Assembly (NCBI GenBank): GCA_019649035.1
Contig: BMAT01009499.1
Coordinates: forward strand, 103,356 to 154,945
Length of the DNA: 51,590 bases
Direction: 5' to 3'
DNA from: Elysia marginata
Lineage: Eukaryota; Mollusca; Gastropoda; Plakobranchidae
The notes below the pieces were generated by a model. It was not told where the DNA came from. It ran no database searches and worked only from the letters and a program-made list of their open reading frames with translations. This document shows, piece after piece, positions 35,927 to 47,789 of the stretch. The position numbers and the translations under genes are program-made. Numbering within the stretch: the first letter of the stretch is position 1; every line of letters begins with the position of its first letter.

Positions 35927-36501
35927 GGGGCTACAAATACAGGACCAACTTCCCACTACATCCAGTGCTCCAATCCTCGCAAGGTGGTCGAGAATGAAGA
36001 CCTCACGATCATCGACTGGCCTATGACCCTCACCGTTGGATATTCTTGTCTTTCTCTATTATGCCGTGAAATCAAAGAGTTTCCCAATTAGTGTTATATA
36101 ATATTCAGTTTACAATTACAATATATAAAATGCGGAACATGGTACTAGTAATCTCGTTTTAGTGGGGGTTTTTTTTAATAAAAAAATTGTTCTTGAAATT
36201 CAACTACAGGTAATGATTGAGCATGAATTATCGACAACGGAAGCAAGCCCCAAAAAATTAGGTTTGCGCTACAGTGAACAGAAAATAGGTGTTTATAGAA
36301 AAAAATCAAAATATTTCGAAAGAGTTGGGTGTTTATTCAGGGTTTCTCGGTCGTTTTTCCCTTATTAAACCTTCACACTAAAGCTTTTACAGTGCGGAGA
36401 CGCTATAAGCTGCCAGACTTTCTCTGACAGTAGTTAGTGTCGAGTCTGAGTTCAGACCAGTTAGTCTTTGTGACGAAGCTAGCCAAGCCTTTCAGAGAGA
36501 G

Positions 36502-36590
36502 NNNNNNNNNNNNNNNNNNNNNNNNNNNNNNNNNNNNNNNNNNNNNNNNNNNNNNNNNNNNNNNNNNNNNNNNNNNNNNNNNNNNNNNNN
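36502..36590. other. Assembly gap (89 N)
   Basis: It begins directly after GAGAGAG, again suggesting a GA microsatellite that failed to assemble. Frames that read through it are meaningless. Confidence 0.98.
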
Positions 36591-37200
36591 GAAAGATAAT
36601 TAAAGATAACTCGCTGTAATGGAAAACAAAGATAATCGGGCAGACAGTGAATCGTAGCAAAATGAAAAAAATACAAGCACTTTATTCAAAAAAATGATTT
36701 TCGGCCGAACGTATCTATTTTCTCTTTTCCCCCCGTGATAAGTCAGGTTTTATCCCCTTTCTATCTCATTTTGAAGGTTGTCCCATTTCTCTCTTTACTT
36801 TCGCTAGTCCAGTATACAATTTCATTGCGTTAGTCTGATTATGTTTTTCTGTGTTTATTTTTCTAAATATGTAACTCGCTGACAAGAAAGATAAAATTGC
36901 CAACATTTAGGATAACTAAATACGAAACAATTTGCTCTTTTAAAATCATAAACAAAATTGCATTAAGCACGTTCTATTTTAAAGCGTTCCTCTTTCAAAC
37001 TATAGAAGCTAATTTTCGTTTTTTCCGAGACTGCCAAACTCTTTTTTCTTTTTCTTTGTTTTCTAAGAAAGATGAATGTACCAAAGCTTGTCTTAAAGAC
37101 CGTCGTTTTATTATAGGTAGTAGAGAGAACGGGGAAAACACTATTTTTATCTTCTATTTAAAATATATATATATGTTTCTGCAAAGTGAATAAACAGATC

Positions 37201-37208
37201 TCCGTCTT

Positions 37209-37260
<52 letters not shown>

Positions 37261-37361
37261 ACATTTCCTTCTCTCAAGCATTCTCTCTCCATCGCTTCAT
37301 ATTAGTCTATCTCTTCTATGCTGTCCCTTTTATCTCCTATCCTCCCCCTCCCCCTTCTCCA

Positions 37362-37405
<44 letters not shown>

Positions 37406-37530
37406 TCTCTTACATTTCTTTCTCTCAAGCATTCTCTCTTCATCGCTTCATATCAGTCTATCTCTTCTATGCTGTCCCTTTCATCTCCTATCCTCCCCCT
37501 TCTCCATCTCTCTCTCTCTCTCTCATTTTT
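37201..37530. repeat. 151-bp tandem duplication within CT microsatellites
   Basis: A CT tract is followed by TTACATTTCCTTCTCTCAAG and about 100 bp more at 37259. The whole is repeated at 37410, offset by 151 bp, with few differences. It ends in a further CT tract. Open frames across this stretch are low-complexity Ser/Leu strings. Confidence 0.75.
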
Positions 37531-40500
37531 ATGGCTTTTATTCTCTTTAACTCGATATTTTACTGTCATTTCAACCTTTCCCCCGTGTAATCAATATTTT
37601 TCTATCTATCTTTCTATCTACCTACCTATTTTTCTTTACATCGATTTGTTTATTTATTCACCTGTAAATATTTGTCATTTTACATTTCCGTTATTTATCT
37701 TTTCCATTTTCAGATAAAATCTTTTCTTTGCTTCCTTTAGAAACTTTTCGCCTAGTGTTTGTACTACTCATTTTTATTTTATCTTTAATCTTTCTTTTTT
37801 GTTCTTAGCTTTTTTATCCTCCTTCGCTCGGCTCAATTCTGTCTCCATCCCTCTTTACATATGTCAGTCTTTTATTGTGTATGTCTTCTTCCAGTGCCAA
37901 TGCCTGTCTTTACCATGTCTCTTTACGTCACCAATATCTCTCTGTCTCTCTGTTTCTCTTTTTCTCTGTCTCTCTCTCTTTTTCACTCTCTCTCTATCTA
38001 CCTCTCTCTTTCTTATTTCACTATCTCATTCTATATCCTTCCTTCCACCCATTTCAACGTGCTTCTTTTTTTTTTGCTCCTAGGGTACACGTGTATTTAC
38101 GAAGCAGTTCTTTGCAAAGCAAATAGCTAGATATGAAATTACAATGATCTTCTGCAAACATTATTGGTTTTTCACGTAGACGAATTCGGAAAACCTAGCT
38201 CTAGTTTAGTGACATAATTGTGAGTGTAGGTGGTTGCAAAAACAAAATCAATAATCAATACCTTTAATATTGTTAAACATATGTAAAAAAAGAGACTTAA
38301 CTGTCAGTTACGTGTTTCATCTGCCTGCCTGCACTGAGTTGTGAGAAGTTCTAATTTCCTCTCGTTGTCCAGGGGATCAGTGAGAATGACTACCGAGAAA
38401 GATTGATGGTTGGTTGAACCTCTAGGTCAGAAATATCTCGTCATTAACTATAGTTCTTGAACTCAAAAGCTGAAAATCTAATCGCCCATCAACTGTGGAT
38501 GAAACTTTTTTTTAAAGCTCTTCTTCAATTTAAATCCCTTGTTAGGCTAGGATTACAGCTTCGGCTAAAAGAGAAATAGGATGTGTAAAAAAAGCAACAG
38601 CAAAACAGAACACGATGTCACTTAAACTAGGCATTGACAAAAATACAAGTTTTAGCGCTTCAAACTTTGGGTCTACGATGAAGGTAACCACTAGGCCCCA
38701 AAAACCCACGAAAAGTGGTTTCTTAAAAGATTTTACACTCCTATTTTATCACAATATCAACGAAGCCAGATTTTATGAAGGTCACTGTTTTTTGTCTTTT
38801 TTTTTTGTTTTTTTTTTTCGCTATTGTTATTTTGGTTTCAGGTGTGGTCGTAATGTAATTTGCCCTATGAAATATAAAAATGGTAAATATATTTTTCTTT
38901 ATTTTCAATTTGCATTCCTCAAGACCTTTACTCAGTTGGCTCCACAACGTAGGGCCTATTCCAAACGGAGTGCCAGGACAAAAGGAAGACCGTCGACAGT
39001 TCTTTTTTTCATATGCTTCGTAGGCATATTTGGCATCAATAGTTAGGACATAAATGTCACAAGTGCTTCAAAGATTGCACACCAATTTTTGTTTATAAAC
39101 TTGGTTTCGAAGAAAACTTTTTAACATTAACAGGCTTATTAGAAGTAATAAAAAGGTTATAAAAGCAGAACAGATTAAATCGGATTCAAAAAATTACTCC
39201 GGTAATATTGCAAATCATGAAATAATACTCAAGCTTTCTTAAAGGTAGAAAAGATAGATTTTAATAGGTCTAATCAGTGCCTAGATCTAGTGCCTTTCGT
39301 TCGAATACGCCACCAACCAGTGAAAGAGATGGATGGAAAAGCTATTGGGCCTATCTAAAGAGATTTCAGTTAAAAGTCAGCATTCAATAACGTTAGATGG
39401 AGAGCACTTGGGTTTCAAGAAGTCTGGGCTTAAGAAAAACCCGGGGCTTCGAGGACGGTTTTGGAGGGGAGTAAGTCATGCTTGAAGAGGGTCTAATTTA
39501 GAGCAGATTATTTATAGTAAGGATTGTTCCCCTTAGTTTTCTTTGTGTCTTTTTCTCCTTGTGCATTCGGGTCCCAATAGATTTTCTTTTAACCCATAAA
39601 TCAATTTACGAGATTAGTTTTTGCGTCAACATAAGCTTCATAATTTCTTTTACTAACATAGAGAAATCCTTTTATTGATTTGTAAGGTTTTGTTAACAGT
39701 AAATAGTGTGGTGGTATCAAAGTGAGGATATTCTTGATTTTCCACACACCTTTTTTGACTGCGTTTCGGAATTTCAATACAAATATTCAACTTTTTAACC
39801 TTCCTGCATGGTATTTTTTTAAAATTAATGTAATGATATATATTCTAAAGATCGATTTTAGAGAAGCAAAAACATTCATCAGTAGGCAGTGGGTGCAACT
39901 ATGTCATTCTCTAGCATAGTGACAGGAGAATATTGTTTCCGAATAGTGGAGAGTCAACTTGTATCAAATTTTCATTGGTGAAATTCAGAGAGTATCATCA
40001 ACTCCTGCAAGAACTTCAACAGTCTCCGCGTTAAGACTATCTCCAGCTAACGCTTTTTTTATATCTATGCATTGATTGGATTAATCTCTTTGATCTTCAT
40101 TCGTTTTCATAAACCAATGATTAACAAACGTGCATCTAAAGTGGAGAGAGAAAGGAAAAAAGGGATAGATGTGAAAAAGAGTTTGTTTTCATTTACAAGT
40201 AGAAAAGATAGAAGGGGCAATGTCCTAAATTGTAAAATCCTTTGTACGAGTTTACCATGGAGGTTTTGTCAACTAGAGACAACAGAAAGTGTCGGAGTCT
40301 CTTTGCTTGTTTGGTTTTTTATTGTTGTTATTTTTGTTTTGTTTTTGCTCATAACTTGAAAATAGAAATAAATCAGTTTGCATACTTGCAAGAGACCCTA
40401 GACGGTCTTCGAGGATTTCAAAAATTGCAGCGAACCAAATTTAAACTGTCATGTTTTACTTTTCTCATAAAATATTTCGTCTCATGTTGCAGTAGTACAC

Positions 40501-42518
40501 TTTAGCTGCTCGTCTAATTATTGTTGTTAGTGGGAAATTTACTGGCTTACTGAGGAAAGTAAACTGTCCCTTACATACTGTCATAATAGTTTTAACAGCT
40601 CTAGTTATAAAAATAATGATCATGTTTCTAATTAAGAAGAACAGGTGACTTTTCCCATTGATTTCGAGGTACCTTTGGAATTTCTAGAAAGTGTTCACTT
40701 TTCTCATGAAACCCCTATGTTTTTCAGCAATGTATGTACAGCCATATCGTATAGCAGCCTGTACATCTATTTTCAACTTAGTTTAAGGTGTATTTTCATT
40801 CGTTTCGGATCACCTTTTGATGTCAGCTTTATCACAAACAATAAAAAATTTATCTACTAAATTTATACTTCGGTTTCTGCTTTCGTACCTCAGTATTCAC
40901 CGGTTTTTTCTTAACATACTATGGGTGGAATGAGCAAGAGGATGATCAGGAGGAGCAGGGGGGGAGAAATTTGGGAGGAATAAGACATTGTATTTAAAAT
41001 GGATAATTATGCAGATAAAATGGAATCAGGGATTTCGCATAAAGCGGTTTCAAAATAAAATAGTTAGAGGTTGCAAAGTCAGGTATCAATTAAATTTCTA
41101 ACCGACATTTATCAATCTTTTGGTCAAAATCTGAACACGCTTTTATTTTGATGCTTTGAACGTGTCCTTAAGTTTATATTTGGAGTTAAATATTCGTATT
41201 GTTTCACAATGCTGTCTTTTCTTATTCTGAGTATTCACAAACTGGTTTAGTTATAGTTATTTAAATGCATAAAACTTAAGTTTCCCCCCACAAACTTTGA
41301 CTTTCTTCCACCTAAAAATATCTTAAATAACCTTTTCGTACTGGGGTACATTCTATACTTAACTCTACATTATCAAAACTGAACTCATTGTATGCGGGAT
41401 GCAGTAAGATCTCAGATGCAGAAACAATGGAAAGTTTGTATGCTGGTCTGGACAAAGAGTCGGAGCGAGCTCTATAGAGATTTTCTCCAGGGTATCGACC
41501 AAGGTTGTCAGTGAGGGATGGGGAAGTTTAGGCTGCGTTACTTCAAGTTTACCCTGCCTGGCGTGAGCTTGTTTGAAATGTACAAACAAAAAGCCCATGA
41601 TCACTTTGAAATGGGCAAGCTGAATTGAACAATAATGGTATATCAATATATTGATCGGCAATGGGCTTTCGACAAAATGCACCGCATGAAGGCTTGTATC
41701 TTATTTTTGGCTGCATTGATGAAGAAAAAACTACAGATCTTCTCAAGCACACTATATCAAGATCAATTTTGTAAGTAATGCATAAAAATGGTGATTTTAT
41801 TGGATTTATTGAAAACATATCAATTTTTGAAAGTTCTTTCTCATATGTTTATGCAAACATTCTTGTGGTGATCGAGAGAAAGATATCTTAGTGCGTCTGT
41901 TAAAACCTTTTATGAATGAATATACGCAGAGTAACACCCATCTGTTGAATTCTCAATCTAACCCGATCTCTAATATTATTGCATGTACCTCCATGTTGCC
42001 CCATAGGTCTTTCTTACATTATGATTCACAATATACACAGAAATGTGTGTATGTACCTATATAAATCATTGTTTAAGAAACACCCGTGATATACATGATA
42101 TTACCTTGATCACGGTTTAAACTAGTTCTTAGCTGACCGTGAACTGATAGTTATGGTCAATCTTAGGTATTCTATAATAGTTTCATCTTTTTATCGATGA
42201 AGAGGTGGATGTAAAGATAATTGAAATGACTGTTTGTTGCTGTTGTTCTTGCTACAGAATTTAGCTGCTGTGACAGTTTCAATCTCATTTATCATTTCAG
42301 TCCTAGGTTAGCCTAACAATTTCAATCTATTAAATCAATTAAAGAAAGTAGATAATATATATATAGAGAGAGAACACTGTGCAGAAAACAACAATGCAGC
42401 AGTTATTTGAGAACCATTTTATGATAAAATTTTATATATGTTATGAGATTGTAATAAAGTAGCAAATACAGCGACAGCAGTGACTATAGAAACAATTGTA
42501 TCACATGTTACAGTTGTC
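37531..42518. other. Large gene-poor stretch
   Basis: Pyrimidine-rich to about 38050, then AT-rich. Frames of 90-143 codons (for example 38615-39046) are Phe/Lys-rich and show no motif. A 14-bp palindrome ATCAATATATTGAT lies at about 41642. Confidence 0.55.
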
Positions 42519-42519
42519 A

Positions 42520-42592
<73 letters not shown>

Positions 42593-42635
42593 TGTTGTTG
42601 TTGTTGTAACAGCAGCAGCAGTAGTAGAAGTTGTT
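42519..42635. repeat. TAG trinucleotide array
   Basis: (TAG)n of about 24 units with one TGG, then (TTG)6 and (CAG)3. Poly-Val and poly-Thr frames are artefacts. Confidence 0.95.
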
Positions 42636-43291
42636 GTCGTTTTTGCAACAGTTTCAGCAGCAGATGCAACAGTTTGATAGTGACAAAAGCAAATAGACAG
42701 AAAAGAACAAGATTGTGCGTTTTCATAACAGTCAAGCAGCTGCTGCATGTTTAGTAGACTTGATGCGTGAATGCTGAAAAAAAAACTCGTTGAGATGTTA
42801 TGTCTCTGTGTGTGTTTACATTTTTAGCGCATCTGAGGTTACTTTACTTCGAAACAAAAGTGTTTCTTTTCTTCTTCAAAATTATGTTTATTTTTTTCCA
42901 CTAAACGTAGACAGAATGTATTTCAAAACTAGTATATATATTGTTGTTTGAAAAACTCATCTCTCTTCCAAGTAAAAACAAAACAAAACATACAAAACCA
43001 CAGTAATAGATATACGAAACTATGAGAAAAAAAATATCAGAAATTTTTGAAAAAGTGAGAATGTAAAGAAATAGAGTATCGGACACTTTAAGTTACAACA
43101 CAATCCGCTTATTACGTTTTAGCTTGGAAACAGCTCGTTTTTTAACTTTTAACAAAAATGCATTTTAATCATATTTACAGGCCAGCCCTTAAAGTGTAAG
43201 GGGCTGGGAAAACCATCCACATTGGTCAAAAAATGAATGTTACTTTTTTGTATTGAATGAAAAGAAGAGGTTGCCCATAATTCATTACTTT

Positions 43292-43297
43292 TTATTC
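43292..43297 (-). promoter_or_regulatory. Candidate poly(A) signal of the orphan gene
   Basis: AATAAA on the minus strand (TTTATT on the plus strand) lies about 370 nt beyond the TGA of the 420-codon frame. It is the nearest canonical hexamer that I see downstream. In AT-rich DNA such hexamers are common by chance, so this is only a candidate end for the 3' UTR. Confidence 0.25.
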
Positions 43298-43669
43298 GAA
43301 GACGATATGTTGTATAACATTTAAAACGCGACGTATTTTGTTAATGTTTTTAAGTTGAAGGTAAAATAAAATATTTTCTTTTAAGGGCTCTAACTCTAAA
43401 TCAGCGACATGTAGGTGGTTCTTCCAGCTCCTGACACGATAACAAATCAACAGGAAAGTTATCGGTAAAATCAATATCAAATAGCACTGGCTAATTTTTA
43501 TACAACAAATGCAAAACACACTCATTTGATTTCAAACTCGATATTGTATTTCAGACACATTTTGACATTACTTTGTTCCTAAATATGTGAGTCCTACCAT
43601 AAAATGCATCAGCCTTATGTCTTAACAGTTAGTCACATATGTCATAATTAGAGCATAACTTGATGGTAT

Positions 43670-44932
43670 TCACAGAAAGTCATGGATACATGCCTTGGTT
43701 TGGTCCTCATTAGGCTGCACTGTTTCTACCATTGGTAATGTAACTTCAATGTTCGTCTTTCTTTGTTCATTGCTTTTTCTGATTGCACCAGTTTCATCCT
43801 CTACTACTTGTTCTCCGATTGGTGTGTCCATTAAAGAAGACTTTGACAAAGTTCTCGTGCTTCCTTGGATGTTATTTATCCACTGTTGAGTACGGCGCTT
43901 GGCAGGCATCTTTAGCTTGTCGAGTTTCAATAAAAGATTCGGCGTCAGCGGCCGGTAGCGGGTAAACCCGATACCTACCGGGAATTTCATATCTGTAAAT
44001 GTCAATGACGAAGTGCGCGCTAGTTTTGCGTTGGTTTTCCCTGAAGTCATGCCATCTTCATCTTCCAGTAGTTCCTTGTGTGAAGCACCTGAGGAGTCAG
44101 CCCCTGCATCAGACAGAACAGCCAGGTGGGTGGACCCTTGTCTAAGATATTCTTGGTGGTATTCTGCGTGAAGTTCATGGACTAGAGTATTGAAGTTGTC
44201 TAAAGCTTCTCGAGCACGGTCTGTGCCGCTGTGTCGCCTCACAACTGCTCTGTTCTTCAGCAAACTATTGGTCGTCGATCTGCAGTGCTTCCCGTTAGAA
44301 GTTGTTGGAAGACCCAGTTCACCTGCGTGACAGTTAAAGCTACTTGCTCTTCTAGTATCGTCTCTGCCCCTGCTAACCCCTGGAGTACCTCCTTTGTCTA
44401 GGATATGGGTTCCTCCAGTAAGGCCAACAACCAGGTGGCGCCTCGCAATCGCTTTTCTGTCCAGCTTCCGGTTCGTCTCCTCTTGGAAGCTAAGAACCTT
44501 GTTAGGATTAGATTGCCATGTTCCTTGAATTAAAGGGGGAGAACTCTCTTTTTGTATATCCGGGTGGTCAGGGCTAGAGCTTCCCACCTCTTCACTTGTT
44601 CGTCGGTAAATCCAGCGGCGATCTTTTGCAGGAGATTCTACCCCGCGTTCTACCCCAAACGAAGGCCTGTGTCTCATGTTTAAGCTCACGCCATTGCCTG
44701 GATCGTACCCCTCGTTGCTAGGCAGAATACAAACTCGTCGCTGCGATGGTGTCTGCTGAATAACATGGCTTCCTGTGACATCATTGTCTGCACAACGCTG
44801 CTGATCCGGATAGAATCTGGTCCTGCGAGCTATGGAGGGAAGAAACCTTCCGCTGCTGCTGTAGCTGGAACCAGAAGATGCAACAATGCTGGCTTCACTG
44901 TTGGTAAACTGTGCTCGAGGGACACTGCTCAT
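43670..44932 (-). CDS. Orphan 420-aa protein, probably the coding exon of a gene with spliced 5' UTR
   Basis: This is by far the longest open frame in the window and is not simple repeat. Its base composition is clearly richer in G+C than the AT-rich flanks, which favours real coding. The ATG is the first in-frame Met: a TGA lies two codons upstream (TGA GGT CAA ATG), which fixes the start, although the Kozak context is weak (C at -3). The protein is Ser/Thr/Arg-rich and looks mostly disordered: Ser-rich residues 8-27, Arg clusters around 36-39 and 164-165, an acidic LLEDEDG patch near 288-294 and a basic KMPAKRR patch near 341-347 that could be a nuclear localisation signal. No signal peptide, membrane segment or zinc-binding pattern is visible. 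I do not recognise the family. It could be a lineage-specific gene; the last exon may also extend by splicing that I cannot see. Confidence refers to it being coding, not to any function. Confidence 0.7.
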   Translation of the reverse strand: MSSVPRAQFTNSEASIVASSGSSYSSSGRFLPSIARRTRFYPDQQRCADNDVTGSHVIQQTPSQRRVCILPSNEGYDPGNGVSLNMRHRPSFGVERGVESPAKDRRWIYRRTSEEVGSSSPDHPDIQKESSPPLIQGTWQSNPNKVLSFQEETNRKLDRKAIARRHLVVGLTGGTHILDKGGTPGVSRGRDDTRRASSFNCHAGELGLPTTSNGKHCRSTTNSLLKNRAVVRRHSGTDRAREALDNFNTLVHELHAEYHQEYLRQGSTHLAVLSDAGADSSGASHKELLEDEDGMTSGKTNAKLARTSSLTFTDMKFPVGIGFTRYRPLTPNLLLKLDKLKMPAKRRTQQWINNIQGSTRTLSKSSLMDTPIGEQVVEDETGAIRKSNEQRKTNIEVTLPMVETVQPNEDQTKACIHDFL

Positions 44933-45000
44933 TTGACCTCACACCGGTGCAGCTTACTGTTACAGTTAATCTGAGCCTGTCCTAGGAGTGTGTGGGGGAC

Positions 45001-45023
45001 CTGAAACACGAAAGAAAGATAGT
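45001..45023 (-). other. Candidate 3' splice site upstream of the orphan gene
   Basis: On the minus strand a pyrimidine-rich tract (ACTATCTTTCTTTCGTGTTT) ends in CAG, with the AG at 45002-45001. The exon would begin at 45000 and carry about 68 nt of 5' UTR before the ATG. The in-frame stop in this leader agrees with a non-coding upstream exon. The donor exon is not identified; it should lie above 45023, possibly beyond the LINE relic at 45532-46296, which would then be intronic and antisense. RNA evidence would settle it. Confidence 0.45.
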
Positions 45024-45531
45024 CGTCTGAATCTTGTGCTCATCTCATTAAGCAGTATGTATACACATATATGAAAAGTTTTGGCACCTAGATAAATTCA
45101 AGAAAAAGTCTGTTTTGTCTCTTTTTAATAACATTTCTAAACTGAAGGATTCTTCTGAACAAGTGCATGTCCCGTTATAATCAAGTTAGTCAAATTTGGT
45201 TATAACCATATCAGTTGTAACTTGCAGAAGTTTCCTACAGTACCATAACTCAAAACTGGGTTGAGTTGCAAAACGTATCATTTTGTGAAAAATCACACAT
45301 GTATTTTTTACTTTTGCGCAGGGCTAGTGGTATAATCTAAAAGACTAAACTTTGCAAATTGATCGTTAAGCAAAAATAAAATTCAGAAGTTTTTTAATCC
45401 CTTCTCCAAATAATCAAAATATATCATACTTCAAGTATTTTGCATTGATTGGTTCGTTTACTTTACAAACTACTGTTTCCCCTTAAAATCAAAGTTTAAA
45501 AATGCGTACTTCTAATAGAATTGCTTAAGGT

Positions 45532-46296
45532 ATGAAACACAGTGTAAAAAGCCAAAAGTGTAAGAAAATTTACAGTTCAATATTTACATGTGATTGCAAA
45601 TTCGAGGGCCGAGAAAGCAAAATATTAGCTGTTGATGCTACTCTTACAGGACTGATTACATCTTGCAATGAAAATGACTACCGACAACAATTCGAATCTA
45701 TTATTAGATGGTGCGAGAGCAATGGTCTTCATCTAAATGTTGCAAAAACAAAGGAGATGGCGATAGATTTTAGAACTCTCAACCTCCCAATAACTCTCGG
45801 CGGCGAGCCAGTGAGCAAGTTAAATGTTATACATTCCTGGGTACATTTAGTTATGAGAATTTCACCTGAGACCTATATTGTACTAAGGTTTTAAAGAAAG
45901 CAAGACAGCTAATGTATTCCCTTAAGAAGTGAAAGTCTTACAACACAGTCAAGGAAAGCCATGCAACCAAATTTCTAAATAATATAACTCAAATTATTTT
46001 GACTCAATCTCTATTAGGATGGTTTGAAAAATCCTCTAAGAAAGATCTAATTAAATTGACCTCTGTCTTAAAAGATGTAGAATGAGTTTCAATTGCAAAC
46101 TGCCATCTCTAGGAAAAAGTAGTACATTAAACGCCTTGCACTAAAAGGGAGCAAAATACTTAAGGATCCGAAATGTCCAGCAAAGCACTACTTTGAATAT
46201 TTACCGCACAGCCGACGCCTTAGAGCATTCGAACGTAGTTTCTATCGTCAAGGTACCAAACACCTGAACAAGACAAGACAAGACACGCCAACGTAG
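45532..46296 (+). pseudogene. L2/CR1-type LINE reverse transcriptase fragment, 5'-truncated
   Basis: The fragment begins at about the IFTCDC block that precedes the catalytic YADD box in this clade. The box itself is decayed: AVDATLTGLI stands where A/YADDTTLTGLI is expected, so the first catalytic Asp pair is damaged. Next comes WCESNGLHLNVAKTKEMAID (the typical LNVxKTKEM motif) and GGEPVSKLN. Reading then shifts frame near 45840-45900 to KKARQLMYSLKK and QIILTQSLLGWFEKSSKKD, with stops at about 45929 and 46083. It returns to the first frame for LKDPKCPAKHYFEYLPHSRR, the C-terminal LINE signature. It lies antisense to, and possibly in an intron of, the orphan gene. Confidence 0.85.
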
Positions 46297-46672
46297 ACCA
46301 TAACTAGCTTCACTGCCGGTAAAGTTAGCATATAGATTATACTCTAAACCTTGATACATTGTAGAAATTAGTTCAGTGAAAAGTGCTGAGAATGAGCAAG
46401 AAAATTTGAGCTGATTATGTGAATGGGCGCTGATGACAAGATTTGTAATTGCTGCTAATGCGTGGTGTGGGAGTGTAAGTTTTATAGGCCTAACTGTAAA
46501 TATCCTTCTTTGAGGTTTCACAATTTACTTCTTGTTTATCACAATATTTTTAAATTTATTATGTTCGTCTTTCTTACAGTAACTTTTGTATTTATCATGT
46601 GTCCCAACAACACCAACTATTTTATATACCCGATTATTTGTATATTAACTAAACAAATATGAACAAAAAATT

Positions 46673-46691
46673 AAATCTCTCTCTTTCTCTC

Positions 46692-46749
<58 letters not shown>
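46673..46749. repeat. CT microsatellite
   Basis: (CT)n with a few TT steps, about 77 bp. Confidence 0.93.
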
Positions 46750-46750
<1 letters not shown>

Positions 46751-47195
46751 CTGCCTGTCTGTCCATCTCTATGTCCCCTCTCTCTGTATCTCTCAGTACA
46801 AAAATTGTGTTTCTATTTTTAAGAGTACGGTATTGTTGGTTTTCCAAAAAATAATTATAAACCCATTAACGTATTTTTATTTCAAAAAAAGAATAATGAA
46901 TGCATTTCAAAACAGTTTCAAAGCGTGCTAAAATACGTGGTTCTTACAAAATGGGTACTCGAGTGCACAAAACATAAAAATAAGACTACCCTCACAAGTA
47001 ATATGACTACTGTTTAAATTGTTTCTTTACCATTTCTGTGTCTATCGATTTATTTGTCAGTTTCTCTCTTTTATCTGTTATCTTTTCTTTTTTTTCTGAA
47101 TTTCAATACAATGGACATTTCAAACAGATGCACAGAGAAATGCACACTTACATTGGAAAACTATCACGACAACGGTGTTGAGTTTTAAAGAGGGC

Positions 47196-47426
47196 TTACT
47201 GTATTTCATTGCGATAGACCATCTCTCCTTTACTAAACATCTCTATACATTGTTTTAAAATTGCAGCACTAATAACATCTTGCAAAAAATCGAAATTGAA
47301 TTGTTTGTCCGAAAGTGCATTTGTTTGTAGAGTTTTGACGCCTCCTGACTCCTTACTTCCGTCTTTTACCGGGTTTTCCTGGTTTACCTTCTTTTCTTTG
47401 ATCTCATTGGATTTGGGGAAAAACAT
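47196..47426 (-). CDS. Possible small hypothetical protein or exon (76 codons)
   Basis: The frame starts with ATG directly after an in-frame TAA. It encodes a charged, non-repetitive peptide (NEIKEKKVNQENPVKDGSKE near the start, then QFNFDFLQDVISAAILKQCI), the second half plausibly amphipathic helix. The DNA at its end reads ACAGTAAGC on the minus strand, a fair 5' splice site, so it could be an exon rather than a whole gene. No acceptor is evident before it and I recognise no family. Chance frames of this length are expected in a window this size, so confidence is low. Confidence 0.2.
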   Translation of the reverse strand: MFFPKSNEIKEKKVNQENPVKDGSKESGGVKTLQTNALSDKQFNFDFLQDVISAAILKQCIEMFSKGEMVYRNEIQ

Positions 47427-47789
47427 TTAGTCCTCTTTTATTACCTTGCTTCCTTATTTGCTCTGTTTTTAGATTCCAGAGGCGTGAATGTAGTAATATT
47501 AGTTCGTTTCGTCCATATCTGTCGTCTTATCGGCCAATCCTTATCTCGGCGATAAAAAGAGGGAAATGAGTGATTTGCGGAAACCTAAGTAGATCTAGAG
47601 CGTTTTCATTAGTGCGTACATAAATTGTTCAGTGCCTCTAAAAGAAGTGTTTCGATATTCAAATCTATTGTAACGTTAATACTCTTGTGCGTTTTCACTC
47701 TCCACCCCACCCCCCTCCCTCTCTCTCTGTATCTATGTAATAGTCAATTAACAAGGGCCTTTTTAGTCTGTTTAATTTTGTCTTTTTGT

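Noticed and set aside
38615..39046. 143-codon frame
   Set aside because: It is Phe/Lys-rich with T-run encoded stretches and no motif; likely a chance frame.
43292..43525. 77-codon minus frame with a hydrophobic start, downstream of the orphan gene
   Set aside because: It has a stop just upstream, no acceptor, and lies in the predicted 3' UTR.
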